A stretch of 64,000 bases of DNA from Streptomyces luteolus. Its GTDB lineage: Bacteria > Actinomycetota > Actinomycetes > Streptomycetales > Streptomycetaceae. Shown piece after piece: positions 26,645 through 37,130 of the stretch (positions are counted from its first letter, which is position 1; every line of letters begins with the position of its first letter). The translations under genes and the position numbers were made by a program. The stretch is from positions 20,963-84,962 of the forward strand of contig NZ_JASCIS010000035.1 of the NCBI RefSeq assembly GCF_029968015.1, read 5' to 3'. The notes below the pieces were generated by a model. That model was given only the letters and a program-made list of their open reading frames with translations. It searched no databases and was not told the origin of the DNA.

Positions 26645-26742
26645 GGTGAACTCATCTGTCCTTGCGGGTGCTTGCTGGCACCCATAGGACGGCGGAAGTC
26701 CGCGAGTTGTGACATCGCTCAGGGTGACGTGGGCCACGCTGG

Positions 26743-27120
26743 TCAGGCTGCGGCGAGAAACGTGCGAGCCCGCGCAGTGCGGTGCTCAGCCTGCGCTGGG
26801 CCGCACGGCTGTCGAGGCGTACGTCGAGAGCACCCGGGAGCCCGGAGTCCGCCCGCAGGCCCGCTGCCAGACGGGAGGCGTCGAGCCCATCGCGACGGAC
26901 GACGAGAAGACCGAGCTGGTAACGACTGACAGCGTCGGCACCTGCGAGTGGTGCACACCCTGAGCATCGGAGTACGCCAACTCCAGCAGCGCGGCGGCCA
27001 GATCGCAGACGTGCACCGGGCAACGGACGTCGTCGGTGAACAGCACGCCGACGCCCGTTTCCGCCGCCCCCTTCGCCGTGGCGTGCGGCAGCGGCGCCAG
27101 GCGGCGGACGGGGCGTGGGC
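26743..27120 (-). pseudogene. Remnant of a RmlD-like SDR/NAD-epimerase, frameshifted
   Basis: Only the C-terminal part of a dTDP-4-dehydrorhamnose-reductase-like protein is recognisable, in two frames. Frame A has FTDDVRCPVHVCDLAAALLELAYSDAQGVHH. Frame B continues with AGADAVSRYQLGLLVVRRDG, then GLRADSGLPGALDVRLDSRAAQRRL. The join is a single missing base at 26947/26948 (a C on the plus strand); restoring it gives VHHVAGADAVSRY. The nucleotide-binding N-terminus is absent. Edges are approximate. Confidence 0.75.
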
Positions 27121-27140
27121 CGTGACAGCCCAGTCGACGG

Positions 27141-27500
27141 TCATGCGTGGGCGAGCTGTACCAGCAGGCCCAGCGAGTTCCGCCAGGCCAGGGCGCTGGT
27201 GGCGGCACCCGCCCGGCCGCAGCGCTTCGCGGGTCCCCGCAGCGTCTGCCGCCACATCTCTGGATCGGCGATCGCCCGGGCGGTGTCGAGGGACGCGAAG
27301 GCGGGGTCGACGCCGGTGACGTCGATCCCGAGGTCCGCCGGGAGGGCCGCGAACACGCCTGTGCCGCAGCCGATGTCCAGTACTCGGCGTGCCTTGAACT
27401 CCTCCGCCAGCCGCAGATACGCGTCGAGATCGCTGCGGTCGGGGTGGAGCGGATCGTAGAGCGCGGCGAGCCGTGGGTGCGCGAAGCAGTCGTCAGCCAT
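27141..27500 (-). pseudogene. Truncated SAM-dependent methyltransferase
   Basis: ATG 27500. The first 75 residues are a class I methyltransferase start: FAHPRLAALYDPLHPDRSDLDAYLRL, then VLDIGCGTGVFAALPADLGIDVTGVDPA (SAM motif I). Sequence after TARAIADPEMWRQTLRG leaves the family pattern, and TREALRPGG (the post-motif III region) appears in a different frame near 27230. An internal deletion plus a frameshift explains this. The open frame is 119 aa against a usual 230-250 aa. It is probably not functional. Confidence 0.7.
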
Positions 27501-27556
27501 GCGGCCGAAGGTAGGCAGCGCGGGCCCGTACGGCTACGGGCCCCGCCCGGCTGCCA

Positions 27557-28180
27557 TCACGGCTGGGAGGTCGCGACCTTGGCTCCGAAGCCGATCAGGA
27601 CGACACCCGTGACACGGTCCAGGGCGCGTCGTACGGATGGCTTCTCGAAGAAGGCGCTGGCCTTTGCGAGGACCAGCACGTAGGCACCGAGCCAGACGAG
27701 TGTGAGGGCCGCGTGGATGAGGACCAACAGAGTCATCCCCAGATGCGGCGCCAGACCGGGCGGCGCGAGCGTGGGCAGGAGGCCGGTGTAGAAAACCGCG
27801 ATCTTCGGGTTGAACACGTTGCTGACCAGTCCCGTCCGCCACGGATTGCCGGACGGGGGCGGCGGAGCGGCCGCCTCCGAAGCCGTCGCACGGTTCCGCC
27901 GGCTCTGCAGCAGCGCCTGGACACCCAGGAACCCTAGGTAGACGGCACCGGCGAGCTTCACCACCGTATAGGCGGTGGAGGACGCGGCCAGGACGGCGGC
28001 CAGGCCGACCACGGTCAGCGCGCCCCAGACGAGCAGGCCCGCCGTGATGCCTCCGACCGTGCTCAGGCCGTCCCGCCGGCCGGACGCGATGGCCCGCTTC
28101 GTCACGACTGCCATGTCGGGGCCGGGAACCATGGTCAGGACAGCGAGCACACCCGTGGCCGCGAGGAGCTGAACGAACAT
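27557..28180 (-). CDS. LysE/RhtB family amino acid exporter
   Basis: 207 aa, the typical RhtB length, with six hydrophobic segments. The N-terminal family signature VLTMVPGPDMAVVTKRAIASGRRDGL is clear, as are LGFLGVQALL and GLVSNVFNPKIAVFYTGLLP. It would export an amino acid or derivative; the substrate cannot be told. It stands alone upstream of, and divergent from, recA, next to the two pseudogenes. Confidence 0.92.
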   Translation of the reverse strand: MFVQLLAATGVLAVLTMVPGPDMAVVTKRAIASGRRDGLSTVGGITAGLLVWGALTVVGLAAVLAASSTAYTVVKLAGAVYLGFLGVQALLQSRRNRATASEAAAPPPPSGNPWRTGLVSNVFNPKIAVFYTGLLPTLAPPGLAPHLGMTLLVLIHAALTLVWLGAYVLVLAKASAFFEKPSVRRALDRVTGVVLIGFGAKVATSQP

Positions 28181-28292
28181 GAGTTCACTCTCTCATCGGG
28201 CAGCGGGAGGGCTTCTCCCAGCTCGGACGCCCGGCCTCCGGCGGCATGGCTTCGCGCTCACATCGGCGGGGCCGAGGTGCCGCGTGGTGCGC

Positions 28293-28322
28293 TTGACACG
28301 TAAATCGAACATCCATTCTTAT
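28293..28322 (+). promoter_or_regulatory. recA promoter with SOS-box-like site
   Basis: TTGACA (-35) at 28293-28298, with a weak -10 around 28314-28322. TCGAACATCCATTCTT (28305-28320) matches the left half of the LexA consensus TCGAAC-N4-GTTCGA and poorly the right half; such imperfect boxes are typical in front of recA of Streptomyces. It lies in the promoter spacer, so LexA repression is likely. Confidence 0.75.
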
Positions 28323-28470
28323 GGGATCTCCGGCACCACTCCAGCCCCGGAATCTCGGGGGTTCCGGGGAGTTATCCACAGGCCGGGGCCGACGTCGAGG
28401 CGCATTGTCAGTGGCAGGGGATAGCGTCTTGGACGTGAAGCGATCGACTCAAGCAAATCGGGTGGAACCC

Positions 28471-29622
28471 ATGGCAGGAACCGACCGCGAGAAGGCGCTC
28501 GACGCCGCGCTCGCACAGATTGAACGGCAGTTCGGCAAGGGCGCCGTGATGCGCATGGGCGAGCGGCCGAACGAACCCATCGAGGTCATCCCCACCGGAT
28601 CGACCGCCCTGGACGTGGCCCTCGGCGTGGGCGGCCTCCCGCGCGGCCGTGTGGTGGAGGTGTACGGGCCGGAGTCCTCCGGTAAGACGACCCTGACCCT
28701 GCACGCCGTGGCCAACGCGCAGAAGGCCGGCGGCCAAGTGGCGTTCGTGGACGCGGAGCACGCCCTCGACCCGGAGTACGCGAAGAAGCTCGGCGTCGAC
28801 ATCGACAACCTCATCCTGTCCCAGCCGGACAACGGTGAGCAGGCCCTGGAGATCACGGACATGCTGGTCCGCTCCGGCGCGCTCGACCTGATCGTCATCG
28901 ACTCCGTGGCGGCCCTGGTCCCGCGCGCGGAGATCGAGGGTGAGATGGGCGACTCGCACGTGGGTCTGCAGGCCCGTCTGATGAGCCAGGCGCTGCGGAA
29001 GATCACCAGCGCCCTGAACCAGTCCAAGACCACCGCGATCTTCATCAACCAGCTCCGCGAGAAGATCGGCGTGATGTTCGGCTCGCCGGAGACCACGACC
29101 GGTGGCCGCGCCCTGAAGTTCTACGCCTCGGTGCGTATCGACATCCGCCGCATCGAGACCCTCAAGGACGGCACGGACGCGGTCGGCAACCGCACCCGCT
29201 GCAAGGTCGTGAAGAACAAGGTGGCGCCCCCCTTCAAGCAGGCCGAGTTCGACATCCTCTACGGCCAGGGCATCAGCCGCGAGGGCGGCCTGATCGACAT
29301 GGGCGTGGAGCACGGCTTCGTCCGCAAGGCCGGAGCTTGGTACACGTACGAGGGCGACCAGCTCGGCCAGGGCAAGGAGAACGCTCGTAACTTCCTGAAG
29401 GACAACCCGGATCTCGCCAACGAGATCGAGAAGAAGATCAAGGAGAAGCTGGGCGTCGGCGTGAAGCCGGCCGAGGCCGAGTCCGGCACTGACGCGGCGA
29501 CCGTGGACGCGGCAGCCGACAAGGACGCCAAGGACACGAAGGACATCAAGGACGCGGCCAAGTCGGTGCCCGCACCGGCCACCAAGGCCAAGTCGACCAA
29601 GGCCGCCCCGGCCAAGAGCTGA
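28471..29622 (+). CDS. recA: Recombinase RecA
   Basis: DNA strand-exchange ATPase and LexA co-protease, 383 aa. ATG 28471 with GGTGGA upstream; the first residues AGTDREKALDAALAQIERQFGKG align with other RecA starts. Walker A GPESSGKT is at residues 66-73, the Walker B LDLIVIDSVAALVPRAEIEGEMGD and L1 follow, and L2 contains FINQLREKIGVMFGSPETTTGG. The acidic/Lys-rich C-terminal tail (about 335-383, KDAKDTKDIKD and KSTKAAPAKS) is longer than in E. coli, as in other Streptomyces. recX follows after 3 nt. Confidence 0.99.
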   Translation: MAGTDREKALDAALAQIERQFGKGAVMRMGERPNEPIEVIPTGSTALDVALGVGGLPRGRVVEVYGPESSGKTTLTLHAVANAQKAGGQVAFVDAEHALDPEYAKKLGVDIDNLILSQPDNGEQALEITDMLVRSGALDLIVIDSVAALVPRAEIEGEMGDSHVGLQARLMSQALRKITSALNQSKTTAIFINQLREKIGVMFGSPETTTGGRALKFYASVRIDIRRIETLKDGTDAVGNRTRCKVVKNKVAPPFKQAEFDILYGQGISREGGLIDMGVEHGFVRKAGAWYTYEGDQLGQGKENARNFLKDNPDLANEIEKKIKEKLGVGVKPAEAESGTDAATVDAAADKDAKDTKDIKDAAKSVPAPATKAKSTKAAPAKS

Positions 29623-29625
29623 GCC

Positions 29626-30558
29626 GTGGTACGGCGAACGGACTGGCCGGAAGAACCCTTCGACGGGCCCTTCGACGGCCAGACCCCGGGCGGGCAGCCC
29701 TTCCACGGGCAGGCCTCCGGCGACGGTGGTGACGGCGAACTCTTCGGCGGCGACGAGCAGTCGGGTCGCTCCCAGGAGTTCGGCACCGGCGAGGAATCCG
29801 ACCGCTCCGGTGGTCGCGCGGGCCGAGGAGGCCTGAGCGGCGGGGGATACCGGGGCGGTCGAGGAGGGCGTTCCAGTGCCCGTGGCCGGCGTGCGTCCAG
29901 AAGCCGCGAAGGCGGCGACGGCGCCTTCGGCGAGGGGCGCGGCGGCACCTTCGGCGACCGTGCGCCCCGAGGCGGCGGCCACGCCGGGGACCAGGACGGC
30001 GATTCCCCCGACCCGTCGAGGGCCGGGAAGGGGGAATCGCGTACGCGAGAGCGCGACCTGCCACCGGAGGAGCGGGCACGGAACATCTGTCTGCGCCTGC
30101 TCACCGGCACCCCGCGCACCCGCAAGCAGCTCGCCGACGCCCTGCGCAAACGCGAGATCCCCGAGGACGTGGCGGAGGAGGTCCTCTCCCGATTCGAGGA
30201 GGTCGGCCTCATCGACGACACGGCGTTCGCGGGAGCCTGGGTGGAGTCCCGGCACCACAGCCGGGGCCTGGCCCGCCGCGCACTCGCCCGCGAGCTGCGC
30301 ACCAAGGGAGTCGACTCCACGGCGATCGACGAGGCCATGGAGCAGCTCGACTCCGAGCAGGAAGAGGCAACAGCGCGCGAACTGGTCGACCGCAAACTCC
30401 GCTCGACCAGAGGCCTCGACCGGGACAAGCGCCTGCGCCGCCTCGCGGGCATGCTCGCCCGCAAGGGCTACCCGGAGGGCATGGCCCTACGCGTGGTGCG
30501 CCAGGCGCTGGAACAAGAGGGGGAAGAGACAGACGACTTGGAGTACGGGGGGTTCTGA
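29626..30558 (+). CDS. recX: Regulatory protein RecX with long disordered N-terminus
   Basis: Modulator of RecA filaments. GTG 29626 is 3 nt after recA; 310 aa. Residues about 1-145 are Gly/Asp/Arg-rich low-complexity sequence (FDGPFDGQTPGGQPF, RGGRGGRSSARGRR). The RecX core follows: RARNICLRLLTGTPRTRKQLADALRKREIPEDVAEEVLSRFEEVGLIDDTAFAGAWV, then RGLARRALARELRTKGV and RRLAGMLARKGYPEGMALRVV. The family is usually 150-200 aa, so the head is an addition. Start is uncertain; an internal start would leave only the core. Confidence 0.93.
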   Translation: MVRRTDWPEEPFDGPFDGQTPGGQPFHGQASGDGGDGELFGGDEQSGRSQEFGTGEESDRSGGRAGRGGLSGGGYRGGRGGRSSARGRRASRSREGGDGAFGEGRGGTFGDRAPRGGGHAGDQDGDSPDPSRAGKGESRTRERDLPPEERARNICLRLLTGTPRTRKQLADALRKREIPEDVAEEVLSRFEEVGLIDDTAFAGAWVESRHHSRGLARRALARELRTKGVDSTAIDEAMEQLDSEQEEATARELVDRKLRSTRGLDRDKRLRRLAGMLARKGYPEGMALRVVRQALEQEGEETDDLEYGGF

Positions 30559-30588
30559 GTGAGTACGGGGATCTTGGCGCGCGGTGGC

Positions 30589-31059
30589 TCAGGTCGGCTC
30601 GACGGCGGGGGCGGTGACCGGTAGGCCTGCCGCACGCCAGGCCTGGAAGCCACCGGTCAGGTCGGTGGCGCGGTACAGCCCCAACTCCTTGAGCGAGGCC
30701 GCCCCGAGGCTGGACGCGTAGCCCTCGTTGCAGACCACCACGACGTGCACATCGTGGCCGGTCGCCTCCGGGAGGCGGTGAGTGCCCTGGGGGTCGAGGC
30801 GCCACTCCAGCTCGTTGCGCTCCACGACCAGGGCGCCGGGGATCAGGCCGTCGCGCTCGCGGAGCTCGGCGTACCGGATATCCACGAGCAGAGCCTCGCC
30901 GGCCTCGGCGGCGGTGTGGGCCTCATGCGGTCCGACGCGGTCGAGACCCGCGCGGACACGCTCCAAGTGGGCGTCGATGGAAAGGGGTTGGGGTCGGCGC
31001 GGCTCGGGGGCCGGGGTGGATGAAGGCGCGGGCAACGGGGTGGATGCGGGGGTGGTCAC
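30589..31059 (-). CDS. Rhodanese-like sulfurtransferase
   Basis: 156 aa. GTG 31059 overlaps the cysteine dioxygenase stop (GTGA). Single rhodanese domain: ALLVDIRYAELRERDGLIPGALVVERNELEWRLDP (CH2A region) and the active-site loop VVVVCNEGYASSLGAASL with the persulfide Cys, then TGGFQAWRAAGLPV. An N-terminal Pro-rich stretch precedes it. Being in one operon with cysteine dioxygenase, it probably handles sulfane sulfur from cysteine breakdown. Confidence 0.92.
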   Translation of the reverse strand: MTTPASTPLPAPSSTPAPEPRRPQPLSIDAHLERVRAGLDRVGPHEAHTAAEAGEALLVDIRYAELRERDGLIPGALVVERNELEWRLDPQGTHRLPEATGHDVHVVVVCNEGYASSLGAASLKELGLYRATDLTGGFQAWRAAGLPVTAPAVEPT

Positions 31060-31664
31060 TGCCAGTCCTCCGGCTGCTCGACCTGCTCCAGCCTGAGCAC
31101 CGCGCCAGTGCGGCTGAAGCGGCGGATCAAGGGGAGAGGGGGGTAGTAGGCGTGTACGGAGACGGCGTGCTCGGTGGTCGACTCGTTGAGGACCTCGTGC
31201 ACATGGTGGGTGCCGAAAGCGCGGCCCCGGCCGGCGGGCAGGGTGCGTCGGCGGTCGACGTCGGCGGCGAGTTCGAGGGTCTTCCAACCCTCGCTGGGCA
31301 GCCGGACCGCGAGCGAGTTCTCCGTCAACTCGCCCTGGGCCGTGGTGAAGGCGCCGACCGACTCGGCGTGGTCGTGCCAGCCGGTGCCGGTACCGGGCGG
31401 CCAGCCGATGAGCCACGCCTCGCTGCCGCCGGGACCTTCGAGCCGTACCCAGGTGCGGCCCTCGGGGTCGAGGGGGAGCGAGGCGACCAGCTCGGCGTCG
31501 GCGGCGGTGCGGCGCACGAAGTCCAGGAGCTGGGCCGGGGAGGGGGCGGAACCGCCGCTGGAAGTGGGAGCGGCAGCGGAGGTGGAAGCGGCAGCGGAGG
31601 TGGAAGCGGGGGTGGTCCGAGCGGGACTCGTTGCCGGGGCTGCGGGAGTGGTCGTCGAAGACAC
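31056..31664 (-). CDS. Cysteine dioxygenase family protein
   Basis: Cupin enzyme converting cysteine to cysteine sulfinate (or a related thiol dioxygenase), 202 aa from GTG 31664 with AGGACGG upstream. Iron-binding residues are visible in TGWHDHAESVGAFTTAQGEL and in GTHHVHEVLNESTTEHAVSVHAYYPPL. Residues about 5-40 are a Ser/Thr/Ala-rich, 18-bp-repeat-encoded linker (TSAAASTSAAAP). It is co-transcribed with the rhodanese gene (4-nt overlap) and preceded by a cysteine-containing leader peptide, suggesting control by cysteine supply. Confidence 0.92.
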   Translation of the reverse strand: MSSTTTPAAPATSPARTTPASTSAAASTSAAAPTSSGGSAPSPAQLLDFVRRTAADAELVASLPLDPEGRTWVRLEGPGGSEAWLIGWPPGTGTGWHDHAESVGAFTTAQGELTENSLAVRLPSEGWKTLELAADVDRRRTLPAGRGRAFGTHHVHEVLNESTTEHAVSVHAYYPPLPLIRRFSRTGAVLRLEQVEQPEDWQ

Positions 31665-31746
31665 GTAGGCCGTCCTGAGAAGTCGCGGGGGAACGCGCAG
31701 GTACCCCGCTGGTCCGCAGGGTGGGGCGCGTGAGAGAAGGGCGAGT

Positions 31747-31830
31747 TCAGGACGGGTGACAGACGCAGCCCGCATAGCGGACGAGGTCCATGTGGACCCT
31801 CCGCCAAAGGCGTCGGCTGGTGTCGGTCAT
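31747..31830 (-). CDS. Leader peptide upstream of cysteine dioxygenase (27 aa)
   Basis: Short frame from ATG 31830 to TGA 31747. The residues RRVHMDLVRYAGCVCHPS match the pattern of the putative leader peptides found ahead of sulfur-metabolism genes in Streptomyces (RR-x-H-x-DL-x-R with Cys). It has two Cys codons close together (CVC). A promoter (-35 TTGACC at 31861-31866, 17-bp spacer, -10 TGTACT at 31838-31843) puts the transcription start at or very near the ATG, so the mRNA should be leaderless. The 82-nt gap to the cysteine dioxygenase start can form a GCGGGG/CCCCGC hairpin. A role in cysteine-responsive attenuation is inferred. Confidence 0.75.
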   Translation of the reverse strand: MTDTSRRLWRRVHMDLVRYAGCVCHPS

Positions 31831-31837
31831 GGGGCGG

Positions 31838-31866
31838 AGTACAGCACGGGGACCGGGACGGGTCAA
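31838..31866 (-). promoter_or_regulatory. Promoter of the leader peptide-cysteine dioxygenase-rhodanese operon
   Basis: Read on the minus strand: TTGACC, 17 nt, TGTACT, then 7 nt to the ATG of the leader peptide. It is a near-consensus housekeeping-sigma promoter, which implies a leaderless transcript. Confidence 0.75.
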
Positions 31867-32028
31867 ACGGTGTCCGGTGGGTGAACGGGGGTGTCGGGGA
31901 CCAGGGGCGCCGTCCCCGGGCGGGCTGGGCTGAGGGCCCGGGGCCCGGAGGGCGCGGAAAGGCGGGGGCTGGGGCGGGCAGGCGCGGTTGGAGCAAGCGG
32001 CCAGGCCGGGGCCGGGGCAGGGGCCGGG

Positions 32029-34167
<2,139 letters not shown>

Positions 34168-34283
34168 GGCGCGGCGCCTCCTGCCAGGGATGAGGCCTTG
34201 AGGGGCGTGCTGGTACTGGCAGTTGGAGCGGGGTGCGCGATCACAGAACGTATGCAACCTATTGCCGGTGCTTGCGTCAAGTG

Positions 34284-34316
34284 ACGGAGGCAGCGACGTG
34301 ACGCCGCTGCCTCCGT
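34284..34316 (-). terminator. Terminator after gluABCD
   Basis: ACGGAGGCAGCG (34284-34295) pairs with CGCTGCCTCCGT (34305-34316) over a 9-nt loop. It lies about 25 bp downstream of the gluD stop on the minus strand and ends the glutamate importer transcript. Confidence 0.8.
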
Positions 34317-34340
34317 GAGAGTCAAACAACCGACGGTTCG

Positions 34341-35282
34341 TCAGTTGGCCCCGTCGGAAGGGGTGTCGGTGACGATCGTCTCGCCGCGCGGGTCGGAGGC
34401 CATCAGGTTCGTCGTCCCGTGAGCCTTGCCCACCTCGGCCGCGACGGGCTCGACGGCCTTGCCGGTCTTGATCCCCGTCTTCGCCCGCCGCCCCCGCTTC
34501 TCGATCCACGTCGCCAGCCACGACAGCACCAGGCAGAGCCCGATGTAGATCGCACCGAAGACGGCGACCGTCTGGACGAACGGGTAAACGCCGTTGACGG
34601 GCGTGTTGTTGGCGATCAGGCGGGCCGAGTGCAGCAGCTCCGGGTAGAGGATCATGAAGCCGAGCGAGGTGTCCTTGAGGGTCACCACGAGCTGGCTGAT
34701 GATCGTCGGCAGCATCGAGCGGATCGCCTGCGGGAACAGCACCAGCGTCATGACCTGGGACTTGCGCAGGCCGATCGCGTACGCCGCTTCCTTCTGGCCC
34801 TTCGGTACGGCGTTGACGCCGGCGCGCAGCACCTCCGCCTGGACGCAGCCGTTGTAGATCGTCAGGCCGACGACGAGGGCCCAGAACGGGGACATCGTGC
34901 CGAGGATGCCGACCCACAGGGCGAAGATCGTGATCAGCAGCGGGATCGAGCGGAAGAGGTCGATGAAGACGACCGCGACCCACCGCACCGGCTTGTGGTC
35001 GGAGAGCCGCGCCACACACAGGACGACCGCGAAGACCAGTGAGAAGACACCGGCAAGCGCGAACACCTGGAGGGTGGCGAGCAGCGCTTCGAGGATGTTC
35101 TGGCGGATGCCCGCGTAGTTGAAGATGTCCCACAGGGCGGGGTCGAACTCGCCCTTCTCGTTGAGGCGCAGGATCACCCAGGCGATGCCGCCGAGCAGTG
35201 CGGCGCTGCCGATGACGGTGTAGATGATGTTGCGGACCCGGGCCTTGGGGCCGGGGGCGTCGAAGAGAACGCTCGCGCTCAT
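34341..35282 (-). CDS. gluD: Glutamate ABC transporter permease GluD
   Basis: 313-aa membrane permease of the polar amino-acid uptake (HAAT) family. Transmembrane helix at about 20-40, then the His/Glu/Gln-permease core with LLATLQVFALAGVFSLVFAVVL, the RSIPLLITIF motif, and the EAA loop EAAYAIGLRKSQVMTLVLFPQAIRSMLP. It overlaps gluC by 4 nt (ATGA). A hydrophilic C-terminal extension of about 45 aa is present. Last gene of gluABCD. Confidence 0.93.
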   Translation of the reverse strand: MSASVLFDAPGPKARVRNIIYTVIGSAALLGGIAWVILRLNEKGEFDPALWDIFNYAGIRQNILEALLATLQVFALAGVFSLVFAVVLCVARLSDHKPVRWVAVVFIDLFRSIPLLITIFALWVGILGTMSPFWALVVGLTIYNGCVQAEVLRAGVNAVPKGQKEAAYAIGLRKSQVMTLVLFPQAIRSMLPTIISQLVVTLKDTSLGFMILYPELLHSARLIANNTPVNGVYPFVQTVAVFGAIYIGLCLVLSWLATWIEKRGRRAKTGIKTGKAVEPVAAEVGKAHGTTNLMASDPRGETIVTDTPSDGAN

Positions 35283-35926
35283 CGGGCGACCTCCAGGCGG
35301 TGCTCCAACAGCCGGAAGAGACCGTTGATGGCGTACGTGACGATCAGATACGCGAGGGTGATCCAGAGGAAGATCACCGCGATGTCGTAGCCGTCGTTGC
35401 TCAGGGTCTTGGAGACGTTGAACAGGTCGACGTTGTTGAAGGCACCGGCGATCGCGGTGTTCTTCGTGAGCGCGATGAAGATGCTCGAAAGCGGCGGCAC
35501 CACGGTGCGGGTGGCCTGCGGGAGCACGATCATGCGCATGGTCTGCGTGAAGGTCATGCCGATGGAGCGGGCGGCCTCGGCCTGGCCGAGCGGCACCGTG
35601 TTGATGCCGGAGCGCACCGCCTCGGCCACGAACGCGGAGGTGTAGAAACCGCAGGCGCAGACGGCGAGCAGGAAGGAGTCGAGGTCAGGGAAGAGGACCT
35701 TCGGCACCACGAAGAACGCCACGAGGAACAGCAGCGTGAGCGGGGTGTTCCGGAGCAGGGTGACCCAGAGGGTCCCGAATATCCGCAGCGGCGGCACGGG
35801 CGAGACCCGGAACCCGGCGATGATCACGCCGAGCACCATCGCCACCAGGGCGCTGGCCCCGGTCAACTCCAGGGTCCCGATGAACCCCTCGCGGAACAGC
35901 GACAGGTTGTCGAGCAGTACGTTCAT
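35279..35926 (-). CDS. gluC: Glutamate ABC transporter permease GluC
   Basis: 215-aa permease. Signature sequences: GFIGTLELTGASALVAMVLGVIIAGFRVSPVPPLR, VTLLRNTPLTLLFLVAFF, and the EAA loop AEAARSIGMTFTQTMRMIVLPQATRTVVPP. It forms the membrane channel with GluD. It is separated from gluB by 166 bp that include a hairpin, suggesting less permease than binding protein is made. Confidence 0.94.
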   Translation of the reverse strand: MNVLLDNLSLFREGFIGTLELTGASALVAMVLGVIIAGFRVSPVPPLRIFGTLWVTLLRNTPLTLLFLVAFFVVPKVLFPDLDSFLLAVCACGFYTSAFVAEAVRSGINTVPLGQAEAARSIGMTFTQTMRMIVLPQATRTVVPPLSSIFIALTKNTAIAGAFNNVDLFNVSKTLSNDGYDIAVIFLWITLAYLIVTYAINGLFRLLEHRLEVAR

Positions 35927-36045
35927 GAATTCTCCGCGAGGGGTTCGCGACGGTCGCAGGTCTTCGCGACGGGGCCCTGGTGTCCGGGGATGGGATCACG
36001 GACATGAACAGGGACGGCTCCGGCAGCGAGGCGCACATGGATCGC

Positions 36046-36087
36046 CCCGCCCCGCCGCGCCCTGGGGTGCGTACGGAGCGGGGCGGG
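36046..36087 (-). terminator. Hairpin between gluB and gluC
   Basis: CCCGCCCCGC (36046-36055) pairs with GCGGGGCGGG (36078-36087). It lies just after the gluB stop (36093, minus strand). As gluC and gluD are in the same operon, it is probably a partial terminator that keeps the binding protein in excess over the permeases. Confidence 0.65.
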
Positions 36088-36092
36088 CAGCA

Positions 36093-37013
36093 TTACTTCG
36101 GGTCGGTGAAGGCCGGCGGGTCCTTGTACTCGGAGCCGGACTTGCCGAGGGTGGCCTCGAAGGCCTTCTTGTAGTCGCCGTTGTCGATGTGCGCGGTGAG
36201 GGCGTCCGCGACGGCCTTCTGCAGCGCCTTGTCGCCCTTCTTCAGGCCGACGCCGTACGGCTCGTCCGAGAACGTCTCACCGACGACCTTGAGCTTGCCC
36301 TCGTTCTGCGCGGCGTAGCCCATCAGGATCGCGTCGTCGGTGGTGACGGCGTCGACCTGCTTCTGCAGGAGCTGGGCCACGCACTCGGAGTACTTGGACA
36401 GCTCGGTCACCTTGGCGCCGTACTTCGGCTTCTTGATGTTCTGCAGCGGCGTGGAGCCGACGATCGAGCAGACCTTCTTGCCGCGCACGGTCTCGGGGCC
36501 CTTGATGTCCTTCTCGTCCTTGCGGACCAGGAGGGAGGCGCCGGCCTGGAAGTACGGGCCGACGAAGTCGACCTGCTTCTTGCGCTCGTCGTTGATCGTG
36601 TACGTGCCGATCATCAGGTCGACGTCGCCCTTGGCGACGGTGGTCTCGCGGGCGCCGGAGTCGACCGTCTTCCACTCGATCTGCTTCGGGGAGAAGCCGA
36701 GGTCCGCCGCGATCATCTTGGCGATCTCGATGTCGAAGCCGGAGCGCTCCTTGGTCGACTGGTCCTCGAAGCCGAGGTACGGCTGGTCGGCCTTGGCGCC
36801 GATGATCAGCTTGCCGCGCTTCTTGGCCGCCTCGAACACCGGGGAGTCGACCTTGGCGTCCTTGTTCACCTCGTACGAGAGGGACTTGGTGTCCGAGGTG
36901 TCCGGGCCCTTCGGCTTGTCGCCGGCGGAGCCCTGCTTGCCGCCGCACGCGGTGGCCGTCAGGGCGAGGGCGGCCACGACGGCCGCGGTGGCTGCGGTTT
37001 TGCGGAGCTTCAT
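36093..37013 (-). CDS. gluB: Glutamate ABC transporter substrate-binding lipoprotein GluB
   Basis: 306-aa extracytoplasmic solute-binding lipoprotein. ATG 37013 with AAGGATG upstream. Signal peptide MKLRKTAATAAVVAALAL ends in the lipobox LTATAC (acylated Cys at about 23). The type 3 SBP domain has GKLIIGAKADQPYLGFEDQSTKERSGFDIEIAKMIA, the ligand-binding stretch VDLMIGTYTINDERKKQVDFVGPYFQAGASLLVRKD and KGPETVRGKKVCSIVGSTP. Similarity to the glutamate binder of gluABCD is supported by gene order. Confidence 0.95.
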   Translation of the reverse strand: MKLRKTAATAAVVAALALTATACGGKQGSAGDKPKGPDTSDTKSLSYEVNKDAKVDSPVFEAAKKRGKLIIGAKADQPYLGFEDQSTKERSGFDIEIAKMIAADLGFSPKQIEWKTVDSGARETTVAKGDVDLMIGTYTINDERKKQVDFVGPYFQAGASLLVRKDEKDIKGPETVRGKKVCSIVGSTPLQNIKKPKYGAKVTELSKYSECVAQLLQKQVDAVTTDDAILMGYAAQNEGKLKVVGETFSDEPYGVGLKKGDKALQKAVADALTAHIDNGDYKKAFEATLGKSGSEYKDPPAFTDPK

Positions 37014-37077
37014 GGTGCACATCCTTCGTGTCGTCAGGTGCTGAGACGTGTGCGGGCGGGAGTCCTTCAGGGAGAAG

Positions 37078-37130
37078 CCCTTGAAGGGGGCCCTTGAAGG
37101 GGGCCCTTTGAGGGGGAGTCCTTGAAGGAG
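37078..37130. repeat. Short dyadic direct repeats between gluA and gluB
   Basis: CCCTTGAAGGGGGC occurs at 37078-37091 and 37091-37104, followed by a variant CCCTTTGAGGGGGA and TCCTTGAAGGAG, and preceded by GTCCTTCAGGGA. Each copy is itself a partial dyad (CCCTT-AAGGG), so several small hairpins can form in the 178-nt gluA-gluB spacer. Confidence 0.8.

Noticed and set aside
28181..28470. Small genes upstream of recA (for example the frame from 28321)
   Set aside because: Overlaps the recA promoter and SOS-like box; ATG 28471 matches the conserved RecA N-terminus.
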